Assembly: GCA_018715465.1 (NCBI GenBank)
Contig: DVLN01000164.1
Span: 1-6,432, forward strand
From: Candidatus Faecivivens stercorigallinarum
Lineage (GTDB): Bacteria; Bacillota; Clostridia; Oscillospirales; Ruminococcaceae
DNA: 6,432 nt
Direction of reading: 5' to 3'
Translations under genes and position numbers: made by a program
Notes under the pieces: generated by a model
The model's input: the letters and a program-made list of their open reading frames with translations, nothing else
What the model was told of the DNA's origin: nothing
Databases searched by the model: none
Shown here: positions 1 through 6,301 of the stretch, one piece after another
Layout of the letters: the number at the start of each line of letters is the position of its first letter
Position numbering within the stretch: the first letter of the stretch is position 1

Positions 1-1026
1 CTGCGCCATAAAGACCATCAGCAGGGCGATATATCCGCCTGAGTAGGCAAACAGCAGGGTAGTCGTCATCGTGCCCATGGCATTTCTTCCAACCGTCAGA
101 CCGGAACCAAACGCTTCTTTCCAGGTGAGATCAGGTCGTTTTTCAACGACTTCATAAACAGCTGATGCAATATCGACACTTAAATCCATCACTGCCCCGG
201 AAGCGCCAATAAAGATGGATGCCATAAAAATACTGGTCAGATTCAGGTGCTGGTACCCGGAATAAAGCAGGCTTTCCGAATAGGCCATGACCGCTCCGTG
301 AATTTTAAACAGGTCGGTGAACAGGATACCCAGAACACAGGTGACCAGTATCCCCAGAAAAGAGCCAGATACTGCTGCCAGACACCGGCGGTCAAATCCG
401 TACACCAGCGCAATAATCAGTACCGTTAAAAACAGTGTGATCAGCAGGCCCAGCCAGATCGGATTCCAGCCTTTCAGGTAACAGGGAACCAGGATCTTCC
501 AAAGACACAGCACCGTCAGTACAAAGGACGCAATTGCTCTTACCCCTGTCCGTCCGGCAAACAGGATCAGAAAAGCTGCAAACCCAATCCCCATCAGCAG
601 CTCCCCGCTGATTCGGTAATGATCGGTCATCGTGACATTGAGTATTTTTCCATCTGCATGGCTGATGACAACCATTGCGGTATCACCGGGCGAAAAAAGT
701 TTATCCTGTTCCAGTGACCCGTTGAGCATATTGGCTGCGGTCGCTTGCTGGTCCCGGAAGAGGCCGTCCTGAATGCGGATGGTGCATACCTGTTCACCTG
801 ACCGGACCAGACCGGTGTCAATGATTGCTGAGTTGTCGACAGACAGGACCGTTGCCCGGCATCTTTCCGCATCCTGATAGACGAGTGCATCCTCAAATCC
901 TGTGGGTAAAAACCACAAAAGGATAATTGCTGCCAGACAGGTCAGTACAGGTGCGTGATAACGGAAATTCCGGCGGTATTGGGAAAAAAAGTTGGTGATG
1001 GATTGACGGATTTGGTTGACTGACAT
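1..1026 (-). CDS. YibE/F family multi-pass membrane protein, C-terminus cut by window edge
   Basis: The open frame runs 342 codons from ATG at 1026 (MSVNQIRQSITNFF) to the window edge without a stop, so the protein is partial. An AGAAAGGA ribosome site ends 10 nt before the ATG. Residues about 26-40 form a first membrane segment, and residues about 45-138 a soluble, probably extracytoplasmic domain. Further hydrophobic segments follow near 141-157, 164-181, 189-210, 216-237, 264-281 and 321-340. Two stretches fit the YibE/F family: FIGASGAVMDLSVDIASA (272-289) and GRNAMGTMTTTLLFAYSGG (313-331). The family is conserved in Firmicutes, but its biochemical role is not established; transport has been guessed. 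It lies 103 nt downstream of the phosphatase gene on the same strand, separated by a hairpin, and I see no clear promoter in the gap. It may therefore depend on readthrough. Family call is firm; function is unknown. Confidence 0.85.
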   Translation of the reverse strand, partial: MSVNQIRQSITNFFSQYRRNFRYHAPVLTCLAAIILLWFLPTGFEDALVYQDAERCRATVLSVDNSAIIDTGLVRSGEQVCTIRIQDGLFRDQQATAANMLNGSLEQDKLFSPGDTAMVVISHADGKILNVTMTDHYRISGELLMGIGFAAFLILFAGRTGVRAIASFVLTVLCLWKILVPCYLKGWNPIWLGLLITLFLTVLIIALVYGFDRRCLAAVSGSFLGILVTCVLGILFTDLFKIHGAVMAYSESLLYSGYQHLNLTSIFMASIFIGASGAVMDLSVDIASAVYEVVEKRPDLTWKEAFGSGLTVGRNAMGTMTTTLLFAYSGGYIALLMVFMAQ

Positions 1027-1049
1027 GGAAAAAGAATCCTTTCTATTAA

Positions 1050-1081
1050 ACCAGCCCCTGCCTTGAAAGACAGGAGCTGGT
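1050..1081 (-). terminator. Terminator-like hairpin after the alkaline phosphatase gene
   Basis: On the minus strand two 13-nt arms pair fully (ACCAGCTCCTGTC with GGCAGGGGCTGGT, two G-U wobbles) around a 6-nt loop. Read as plus-strand RNA, the same arms have two C-A mismatches, which supports minus-strand function. The T-tract is short (TTTAAT), so termination may be incomplete and allow some transcription into the YibE/F gene. Confidence 0.6.
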
Positions 1082-1129
1082 CTTGGAATATGGATAGGAA
1101 AAGGCGTAAATTATTGGGCCGATTTCAGC

Positions 1130-2716
1130 TTATTTGATCTTCAAAAGAGAAGCAAGTCTGCTGTAGATCTGGGTGTTGTCATAGTATCCTTCGAACAGGT
1201 CAGCCCCTGTACCTTCTGCCAGGACTGCGACCGGCAGACCGGTGTGGCTGTAAGAGGTAAAGCTAATACCCGACTTGTTGTTGAGGATATGGGTGATGGT
1301 AACGGTCAGCGGCTCGTAGGTGCCGTAGAGGATGTATTCTTCCTGCGCGTCAGCCGAAGAAGTGCCGTTGATGCTCTTTTCATAAGCAGCTTTGAGGCAG
1401 CTGAGTTCATAGCTGGTCAGAACCAGTTTATCGGTTTCGCTGCCGGACGCTTTCAGACCGAACAGTTTTTCAACATCCTTCAGAACGGCGTCAAAGCTGG
1501 TCTTGTTTTCCTTGTAACCGGCGACATAGTCGGAATCAAATTTTGCAAAGGAAATCTTCTGGTTTTTGAGCAGGGTCAGATAGGTGTCGTAGTCGGTGCC
1601 TGCAAAACCGATGGACAATCCGCCGGTTTCATGGTCGCCGGTAACCAGGATCAAAGTATCTTTGGGATGCTTTTTGCCGAAGTCGATGGCAACCTGAACT
1701 GCGTCTGCAAAAGCTTCGGTATCATGGATAGAGGAAGCAGCGTCATTTGCATGACATGCCCAGTCGATCTTGCCGCCTTCGCACATCATGAAGAAGCCAT
1801 CTTTGTCGTCTTCCATGACTTCGATGCCTTTTTCAACGTGATCGGCCAGCGACCACATATCGTCGGTACGATCCAGTTCGTAGGCCATTGCATCGCCGTC
1901 AGCGAGGTGTTCGTCAATGATGATGACAGGACCTTCCGAGACTTTTTCAGCCTCATCCTGGGTCTTGACGACATTGTAGCCTGCGTCTTCTGCCAGGGTA
2001 TACAGGTCAGCCTGCTTGCCATCAGAACCGGTGGGCTTGAGCAGTCCTCCGCCGGCAAAGTATTCAAAGCCGGAGTCAATCAGTTCCAGACCGATTTCAT
2101 AGTAGTTGCTGCGGCTTGCCTGATGGGCATAAAAAGCGGCGGGAGTCGCATGGTTCAGGTTAACCGAGCTGATGACGCCGACGCTCATGCCTTTCTGTTC
2201 ATGGACCTGTTCAGCAATTGTTTCATAAGCGGTCTTGTAATCCTCGCTCATGTTGATGGTACCGGAGTAGGTCTTGTGACCGGTTGCGATGGAAGTTGCG
2301 GTGGAAGCAGAGTCGGGAGCAAAGCTGTTGGAGTCAAAGGTAACAGCAGAGCCGGCAACGTCAAAGTTCATGAAGTTGAGGTAGCTCGGGCCGTCGAGTT
2401 TTGCGCCTTTATTGTCGTCAAGGCTGGGCTGAGCCTGGAAATAGTCGGTATCTTTCAGTGCACCGAGGTAGTCAGCGGTGGACTGAATCTGAGGATAGCT
2501 CATGCCGTCGCCGATGAACAGGAAGACGTATTTGGGTGTTTTGCTGGTAGAAGTTGTGGCAAGAGGTGTAGCTTCAATGGGCTCTTCCGACACAGTCTCA
2601 ACAGAAGTCTCGTTGACAGACGCAGTTGATTCAGAACCGGCGTTGTCAGAAGTGCAGCCTCCCAGTACGGAAGCGGCTGTAATCATGGACAGCAGAATAG
2701 GTACAATCTTTTTCAT
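1130..2716 (-). CDS. phoA: Alkaline phosphatase, surface lipoprotein with long C-terminal insert
   Basis: A 528-residue phosphomonoesterase of the E. coli PhoA-type alkaline phosphatase family, which frees phosphate outside the cell. The start is ATG at 2716 because GGAGG lies 7 nt upstream and the signal peptide begins there; an in-frame ATG at 2767 has no such support. Residues 1-20 are a lipoprotein signal peptide with lipobox LGGC, making C21 the probable lipidated residue. A Ser/Thr/Glu-rich linker (about 22-60) follows. Catalytic parts by comparison with E. coli: D70 in FIGDGM, nucleophile S136 in PDSASTAT, T191, R202, E313, D318, H322, D361-H362 in TGDHETGG, and H491 in SHTG. All are present, so the enzyme looks active. 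H189 and W319 replace E. coli D153 and K328. The stretch from H362 to H491 is 129 residues against 42 in E. coli, implying an inserted subdomain. It has its own promoter and follows the ilv terminator. Phosphate regulation is plausible but no Pho box was identified. Confidence 0.93.
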   Translation of the reverse strand: MKKIVPILLSMITAASVLGGCTSDNAGSESTASVNETSVETVSEEPIEATPLATTSTSKTPKYVFLFIGDGMSYPQIQSTADYLGALKDTDYFQAQPSLDDNKGAKLDGPSYLNFMNFDVAGSAVTFDSNSFAPDSASTATSIATGHKTYSGTINMSEDYKTAYETIAEQVHEQKGMSVGVISSVNLNHATPAAFYAHQASRSNYYEIGLELIDSGFEYFAGGGLLKPTGSDGKQADLYTLAEDAGYNVVKTQDEAEKVSEGPVIIIDEHLADGDAMAYELDRTDDMWSLADHVEKGIEVMEDDKDGFFMMCEGGKIDWACHANDAASSIHDTEAFADAVQVAIDFGKKHPKDTLILVTGDHETGGLSIGFAGTDYDTYLTLLKNQKISFAKFDSDYVAGYKENKTSFDAVLKDVEKLFGLKASGSETDKLVLTSYELSCLKAAYEKSINGTSSADAQEEYILYGTYEPLTVTITHILNNKSGISFTSYSHTGLPVAVLAEGTGADLFEGYYDNTQIYSRLASLLKIK

Positions 2717-2723
2717 AATTTTT

Positions 2724-2728
2724 CCTCC
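2724..2728 (-). promoter_or_regulatory. Ribosome binding site fixing the alkaline phosphatase start
   Basis: TTGGAGGAAA on the minus strand places GGAGG 7 nt before the ATG at 2716. This selects the start that gives a lipoprotein signal peptide, and rules out the 17-codon upstream extension from 2767. Confidence 0.9.
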
Positions 2729-2749
2729 AATAAATTGAATGGTATCCTT

Positions 2750-2768
2750 CCCGGTGATCCGGGTCACC
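2750..2768 (-). promoter_or_regulatory. Two overlapping, mutually exclusive hairpins in the phosphatase mRNA leader
   Basis: In minus-strand RNA order, GGTGA (2768-2764) can pair with TCACC (2757-2753). Alternatively CCCGG (2763-2759) can pair with CCGGG (2754-2750) around an ATCA loop. The second arms share bases, so only one hairpin can form. Both lie about 20 nt upstream of the ribosome site. A regulatory role is inference; the region could also be a protein operator or a 5' stabilising stem. Confidence 0.4.
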
Positions 2769-2799
2769 TTTCGACTGTCAGTATAAAGAGGCAGAATAA

Positions 2800-2827
2800 A
2801 TTATAAAAAAATATATAGTCAAATCAA
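2800..2827 (-). promoter_or_regulatory. Promoter of the alkaline phosphatase gene
   Basis: Minus strand: -35 TTGATT (2827-2822), a 16-nt A/T-rich spacer, and a perfect -10 TATAAT (2805-2800). The predicted transcript starts near 2793 and has a leader of about 77 nt. An overlapping TTGACT (2823-2818) is too close to this -10 (12 nt) to serve as its -35. Confidence 0.65.
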
Positions 2828-2870
2828 TGTAAAAATTCAAGAAACCATTGAAATTCTTTCGGCAGACAAC

Positions 2871-2906
2871 AAAAAAACCGCCCGCAGCCATCTGGCCGCA
2901 GGCGGT
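2871..2906 (-). terminator. Strong intrinsic terminator of the ilvBNC operon
   Basis: Minus strand: arms ACCGCCTGCGGCC and GGCTGCGGGCGGT pair over 13 bp (two G-U wobbles) around an AGAT loop, followed directly by a run of T. It starts 19 nt after the ilvC stop codon, which marks ilvC as the last gene of the operon. Confidence 0.93.
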
Positions 2907-2925
2907 ATCTGTTGTATACCAAAAA

Positions 2926-3948
2926 TTATTTGGTTTCGTCGTATTTGTCTTCTTCGTTGTTCCAGGAGTAGAGTTTGCGCAGATCAGCGCCGACGCTCTC
3001 CAGCTGATGTTCAGCAGCTTTTGCACGGGAAGCGAGGAAGTGAGCACGTCCGCCGGACTTGTTCTCGGAGATCCACTTGGAAGCAAAGGTGCCGTCCTGG
3101 ATTTCAGAGAGGACTTTCTTCATCTCAGCCTTGGTAGCATCAGTGATCAGGCGTTTGCCGGTCTCGTAATCGCCGAACTCAGCGGTATCAGAGATGGAGT
3201 AACGCATCTTGGTGAAGCCGCCGTTGTAGATCAGGTCAACAATCAGTTTCATCTCATGGATGCACTCAAAGTAAGCGTTTTCGGGAGCGTAACCAGCTTC
3301 AACCAGCGTCTCAAAGCCAGCGGTCATCAAAGCGGTAACGCCGCCGCAGAGGACGCACTGTTCACCAAACAGGTCGGTTTCAGTCTCGATCTTGAAGGTG
3401 GTTTCCAGAACGCCTGCTCTTGCGCCGCCGATGCCGGCAGCATAAGCCAGACCGTTGTCCAAAGCATGACCGGTGTAGTCCTGATGAATTGCGATCAGGT
3501 CCGGAACGCCGTGGCCTTCAACGTATTCGGAACGGACGGTATGGCCGGGGCCTTTAGGCGCGATCATGATAACGTCGACGTTTGCGGGAGGAACGATCTG
3601 TTTGAAGTGGATGTTGAAACCGTGAGCAAAAGCAAGGGTCTTGCCTTCGGTCAGGTTGGGAGCGATTTCGGTTTTGTAAACATCAGCCTGTTTCTCATCG
3701 GGAATCAGGATCATGATGATATCAGCAGCTTTAGTAGCTTCTGCAACGCTCATAACGGTCAGGCCAGCTTTTTTGGCCTTGACAGCAGACTTGGAGCCTT
3801 CGTACAGGCCGACGACAACGTCAACGCCGGAATCGCGCAGGTTCAGTGCATGAGCATGGCCCTGAGAGCCATAACCGATGATGGCAACTTTTTTGCCGTC
3901 AAGAGCGTGAATATCGCAATCCTTCTGATAGTAGATTTTAACTGCCAT
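2926..3948 (-). CDS. ilvC: Ketol-acid reductoisomerase, class I (short form)
   Basis: A 340-residue cytoplasmic, Mg-dependent enzyme. It isomerises and reduces acetolactate or acetohydroxybutyrate to the dihydroxyacid in valine, isoleucine and leucine synthesis. An AGGAGG site 8 nt before the ATG sets the start (MAVKIYYQKD). The N-terminal Rossmann domain (about 1-181) carries GYGSQGHAHALNL (25-37). The knotted C-terminal domain (about 182-327) carries the metal and substrate residues D192, E196, E228, E232 and S253; H109 and K132 (PKGPGH) complete the active site. Length fits class I rather than the long E. coli form. The cofactor loop reads VGLYEGSKSA, with Tyr49 where NADPH enzymes usually have Arg, so NADPH preference may be weakened. 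A charged tail (NNEEDKYDETK) ends the protein. It is the third gene of the operon, 72 nt after ilvN, and is followed by a strong terminator. Confidence 0.98.
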   Translation of the reverse strand: MAVKIYYQKDCDIHALDGKKVAIIGYGSQGHAHALNLRDSGVDVVVGLYEGSKSAVKAKKAGLTVMSVAEATKAADIIMILIPDEKQADVYKTEIAPNLTEGKTLAFAHGFNIHFKQIVPPANVDVIMIAPKGPGHTVRSEYVEGHGVPDLIAIHQDYTGHALDNGLAYAAGIGGARAGVLETTFKIETETDLFGEQCVLCGGVTALMTAGFETLVEAGYAPENAYFECIHEMKLIVDLIYNGGFTKMRYSISDTAEFGDYETGKRLITDATKAEMKKVLSEIQDGTFASKWISENKSGGRAHFLASRAKAAEHQLESVGADLRKLYSWNNEEDKYDETK

Positions 3949-3997
3949 GGGAATTTCCTCCTAATATTTTATTGTGGTGAAATATATGATGGGCTGA

Positions 3998-4013
3998 GCC
4001 GGAATTTTCCGGC
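3998..4013 (-). other. GC-rich inverted repeat between ilvN and ilvC
   Basis: The sequence GCCGGAAAATTCCGGC on the minus strand pairs GCCGGA with TCCGGC around a 4-nt loop, 7 nt after the ilvN stop codon. No T-run follows, so it is not a full terminator. It could be a weak attenuating or mRNA-processing hairpin that sets ilvC expression apart from ilvBN, or a protein site; neither is shown. Confidence 0.45.
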
Positions 4014-4020
4014 AGGGCTT

Positions 4021-4512
4021 TTAAATGGAAAATTGTTCGCTGCCCTTTTCCAGAGCAATCGAACCGGTACGGATCACCTGCTTTAACCCATAGGGCCGTA
4101 CAATATCCAGCAGGTTTTCCAGCCGTTCGGTGGTGTTGCAGCATTCAATCGTCATCGAGTTGCGGGTAATATCGGCAATTTTTGCGCCATACATATCCGC
4201 CAGCTCCTTGATTTCCTGACGGGTCTGGCCGGTGGCGTTGACCTTAATCATCATCAGTTCCCGGGAAATAATTTCCGTTGGGGTAAAATCCTTGACCTTA
4301 ATGACGTCGATCAATTTGTTCAGCTGCTTTTCGATCTGTTCGATTGCGTTTTCTTTGTCATCCACCACAATGGTGATGCAGGAAACGCTTGGTTCAGAGG
4401 TCGTACCAACTGCGAGAGAGTCGATATTGAAACCGCGTCTGGCAAACAGGCCGGATACCCGCGAAAGAACACCGGCATGGTTTTCAACCAGAACAGAAAG
4501 TGTATGTTTCAT
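4021..4512 (-). CDS. ilvN: Acetolactate synthase small (regulatory) subunit
   Basis: A 163-residue regulatory subunit, the same length as E. coli IlvH. It binds the large subunit to raise its activity and confer valine feedback inhibition. The N-terminal ACT domain (about 3-78) begins LSVLVENHAGVLSRVSGLF. The residues tied to valine binding in E. coli IlvH are conserved at the same positions: N11, G14 and N29 (RRGFNID). A second, C-terminal domain of the AHAS small-subunit type spans about 80-158 (MIKVNATGQTRQEI, then RTGSIAL). The start lies 12 nt after the ilvB stop, with its ribosome site overlapping that stop, so the two subunits are probably translationally coupled. Retention of the valine-site residues predicts a feedback-sensitive enzyme, by inference from E. 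coli. Some genomes call this gene ilvH. Confidence 0.97.
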   Translation of the reverse strand: MKHTLSVLVENHAGVLSRVSGLFARRGFNIDSLAVGTTSEPSVSCITIVVDDKENAIEQIEKQLNKLIDVIKVKDFTPTEIISRELMMIKVNATGQTRQEIKELADMYGAKIADITRNSMTIECCNTTERLENLLDIVRPYGLKQVIRTGSIALEKGSEQFSI

Positions 4513-4518
4513 ATCCCG

Positions 4519-4526
4519 TCCCCCTT
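4519..4526 (-). promoter_or_regulatory. ilvN ribosome binding site overlapping the ilvB stop codon
   Basis: Minus strand TAAGGGGGA: the last two bases of the ilvB TAA stop begin the AAGGGGGA site, 6 nt before the ilvN ATG. The arrangement suggests translational coupling, which would keep the two subunits in proportion. Confidence 0.7.
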
Positions 4527-6165
4527 ACAAAGTCGATTCAAGCGGGTCGACGATGACTTCCAGAAGGAAAGAACCTTCCGAATGAATCAGGCTGTCGATA
4601 GCCAGCTCAATCTGGTCGTTGAGATGGATGCGTGCGGAGGGAATGCCATACGCTTCTGCCAGTTTCGCAAAGTCAGGGCTTCCATCCAGAAAAACAGCGG
4701 TCAGGTTGTTGTCCCAGGCGACCCGCTGGTGTTCCCGTACCATACCCAGACGGTTGTTGGTAAAGACGACCGTCTTGACCGGAATGTTGTGCTGACATTC
4801 GGTGGCCAGCTCCATAAAACACATCTGGAAGGAGCCGTCGCCGCATACCGATACGGTGGTCCGTTCGGGACAGGCGGCTTTTGCACCAATCGCGCAGGGG
4901 AGGGAATAACCCATTGTACCCATGCCGCCGGAGGTCAGGAAACGTCCTTTTTTGACCGAGAACTCGTTTGCCGCCCACATCTGGTTCTGTCCAACGTCTG
5001 CAACAATGATCGCATCTTCCGGCAGTTTCTGATACAGAGCGTGCATGAAAAGTTTGGGATTGACATAATTTTTGCGGTCGCCATGATCGGGGTGGTACTC
5101 TTTTTGCTGGTGGTGCAGTTCATCCCACCATTCATCCCATCCGCTGCCATCAATTCCCAGCCCATTTTCACAGGCGGCTTCGGTCAGCTGTGAAAGGATC
5201 ATGCAAATGTCGCCGACGACAGGAATATCTACGCCGATGTTTTTGCCGATCTCAGCCGGGTCGATATCCATATGGATAATTGTTTTATGACGCGCCAGCG
5301 CTTCCGGGTTGGGAATGGTGCGGTCAGCAACCCGTGCGCCGCACAGGATCAGTACGTCTGCCTGTCCGACCGCATAGTTGGCGGGACGAACGCCGTGCAT
5401 GCCGATCATCCCAAGAGCACAGGCATCATCCGGCTGAAGGGCGCCAATTCCCATCAGCGTTGTGACAACCGGAATATTGGTTTTATGTACAAAGTTGCGC
5501 AGCGTCTCTTCCGCCTTGCTGATGAAGATACCGCCGCCGGCAACAATCAGCGGGCGTTTTGCTTTGGCAATTGCCGCGGCCGCTTTGTTGATCTGGCCGA
5601 TATGGCCCTTGAAACTGGGCCGATAGGAGCGGATGGAGACTTTTTCAGGATAGGAAAAATCTATTTCCATCTTCTGTACATCCATCGGAATGTCAATCAA
5701 TACCGGACCTGGACGTCCAGTCCCGGCAATATAAAACGCTTCTTTAAAAATCCGTCCGATATCTTTCGGGTCCTTGATCAGATAACTGTGTTTGATAAAA
5801 GCTTCAACCGAACCGGTAATGTCAACTTCCTGAAAAACATCGCTTCCCAGCAGAGAGGAAACGACCTGGCCGGTAATAATAACCATCGGAATCGAATCCA
5901 TATAAGCGGTAGATATTCCGGTAATCAGGTTGGTTGCACCAGGACCGGAGGTAACGACACAGACAGCGGGTTTGCCGGTCATTCTGGCATAACCGTTGGC
6001 TGCGTGTCCGGCGTTTTGCTCGGTACGAACCAGCACATGCCGGATGTTCGAGCGGGACAGCGCGTCATAAAAAGGACAGATCGTCGCTCCCGGATAGCCA
6101 AAGATCGTTTCGACACCTTCTGCTTCCAGACAGCGGACCATCGCTTCACTGACGGTTGTAATCAC
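4525..6165 (-). CDS. ilvB: Acetolactate synthase large (catalytic) subunit
   Basis: Thiamine-diphosphate enzyme joining pyruvate with pyruvate or 2-ketobutyrate, the first committed step to branched-chain amino acids. The chosen start is GTG at 6165, 8 nt after AAGGAGG, giving 546 residues (MITTVSEAMVRCLEAEGVET). An in-frame GTG at 6174 overlaps that site itself and is unlikely. The N-terminal domain (about 1-165) holds the activating Glu E49 in RTEQNAGHAANGYAR, SGPGATNLITG and FQEVDITG (112-119). A central domain (about 185-320) of the FAD-binding type follows. The C-terminal domain holds the TPP/Mg motif GDGSFQ (442-447) ending in NN (470-471). IlvN is downstream, so this is a biosynthetic AHAS and not a stand-alone catabolic AlsS. 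His479 in MVREHQ replaces the Trp that gives E. coli AHAS II its preference for 2-ketobutyrate. It is the first gene of the operon. Confidence 0.97.
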   Translation of the reverse strand: MITTVSEAMVRCLEAEGVETIFGYPGATICPFYDALSRSNIRHVLVRTEQNAGHAANGYARMTGKPAVCVVTSGPGATNLITGISTAYMDSIPMVIITGQVVSSLLGSDVFQEVDITGSVEAFIKHSYLIKDPKDIGRIFKEAFYIAGTGRPGPVLIDIPMDVQKMEIDFSYPEKVSIRSYRPSFKGHIGQINKAAAAIAKAKRPLIVAGGGIFISKAEETLRNFVHKTNIPVVTTLMGIGALQPDDACALGMIGMHGVRPANYAVGQADVLILCGARVADRTIPNPEALARHKTIIHMDIDPAEIGKNIGVDIPVVGDICMILSQLTEAACENGLGIDGSGWDEWWDELHHQQKEYHPDHGDRKNYVNPKLFMHALYQKLPEDAIIVADVGQNQMWAANEFSVKKGRFLTSGGMGTMGYSLPCAIGAKAACPERTTVSVCGDGSFQMCFMELATECQHNIPVKTVVFTNNRLGMVREHQRVAWDNNLTAVFLDGSPDFAKLAEAYGIPSARIHLNDQIELAIDSLIHSEGSFLLEVIVDPLESTL

Positions 6166-6257
6166 GGGCTGCACCTCCTTGAAGATTATTCCTGTATGAC
6201 AATATAGGGCCTTGTATGATATGTTATAGGTATAAATACCCCATATTCAGGAGATTA
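6166..6257 (-). promoter_or_regulatory. ilvBNC mRNA leader with inverted repeats and a six-codon Leu/Tyr mini-ORF
   Basis: This is the untranslated leader from the predicted transcription start to the ilvB start. CCTG, AATAT and GGG (within 6251-6239) can pair with CCC, ATATT and CAGG (within 6209-6191), with bulges. The pairing encloses a small GGTA/TACC hairpin (6240-6229). Inside lies ATG GGG TAT TTA TAC CTA TAA (6244-6224), encoding MGYLYL with the leucine codons TTA and CTA. No ribosome site precedes it and no terminator hairpin with a T-run lies in the leader. Leader-peptide attenuation is therefore unproven. No T-box motif is present. Confidence 0.35.
6174..6180 (-). promoter_or_regulatory. 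Ribosome binding site deciding the ilvB GTG start
   Basis: AAGGAGG on the minus strand is near-consensus. Its last G is the first base of the upstream GTG (6174-6172), which therefore cannot be used efficiently with it. The next in-frame GTG (6165-6163) is 8 nt away, the ideal spacing. Confidence 0.85.
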
Positions 6258-6263
6258 GTATTT

Positions 6264-6292
6264 ATTATAGAATTGGTGTGGGTATTTGTCAA
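6264..6292 (-). promoter_or_regulatory. Consensus sigma-A promoter of ilvBNC
   Basis: Minus strand: -35 TTGACA (6292-6287), exactly 17 nt of spacer, and -10 TATAAT (6269-6264). Both hexamers are perfect. The start point is predicted near 6257. Such a strong promoter implies either high constitutive expression or repression or attenuation by something outside these hexamers. Confidence 0.93.
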
Positions 6293-6301
6293 GGCTTTTT
6301 T

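Noticed and set aside
1244..2629. 461-codon plus-strand open frame opposite the phosphatase gene
   Set aside because: It lies wholly antisense to a gene with complete catalytic motifs and has no recognisable domain. Long antisense frames are expected from codon bias.
2717..2767. Upstream ATG extending the phosphatase by 17 residues
   Set aside because: It would place charged residues before the signal peptide and lacks a ribosome site, whereas the ATG at 2716 has GGAGG at ideal spacing.
2778..3086. 102-codon minus-strand frame overlapping the end of ilvC
   Set aside because: It is in a different frame inside ilvC and reads through the terminator and into the phosphatase promoter.
2848..4086. 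412-codon plus-strand open frame opposite ilvC
   Set aside because: It is antisense to a well-conserved reductoisomerase, runs through the ilv terminator, and shows no family motif.
5272..6207. 311-codon plus-strand open frame opposite ilvB
   Set aside because: It is the antisense shadow of a conserved enzyme, with composition typical of mirrored coding sequence.
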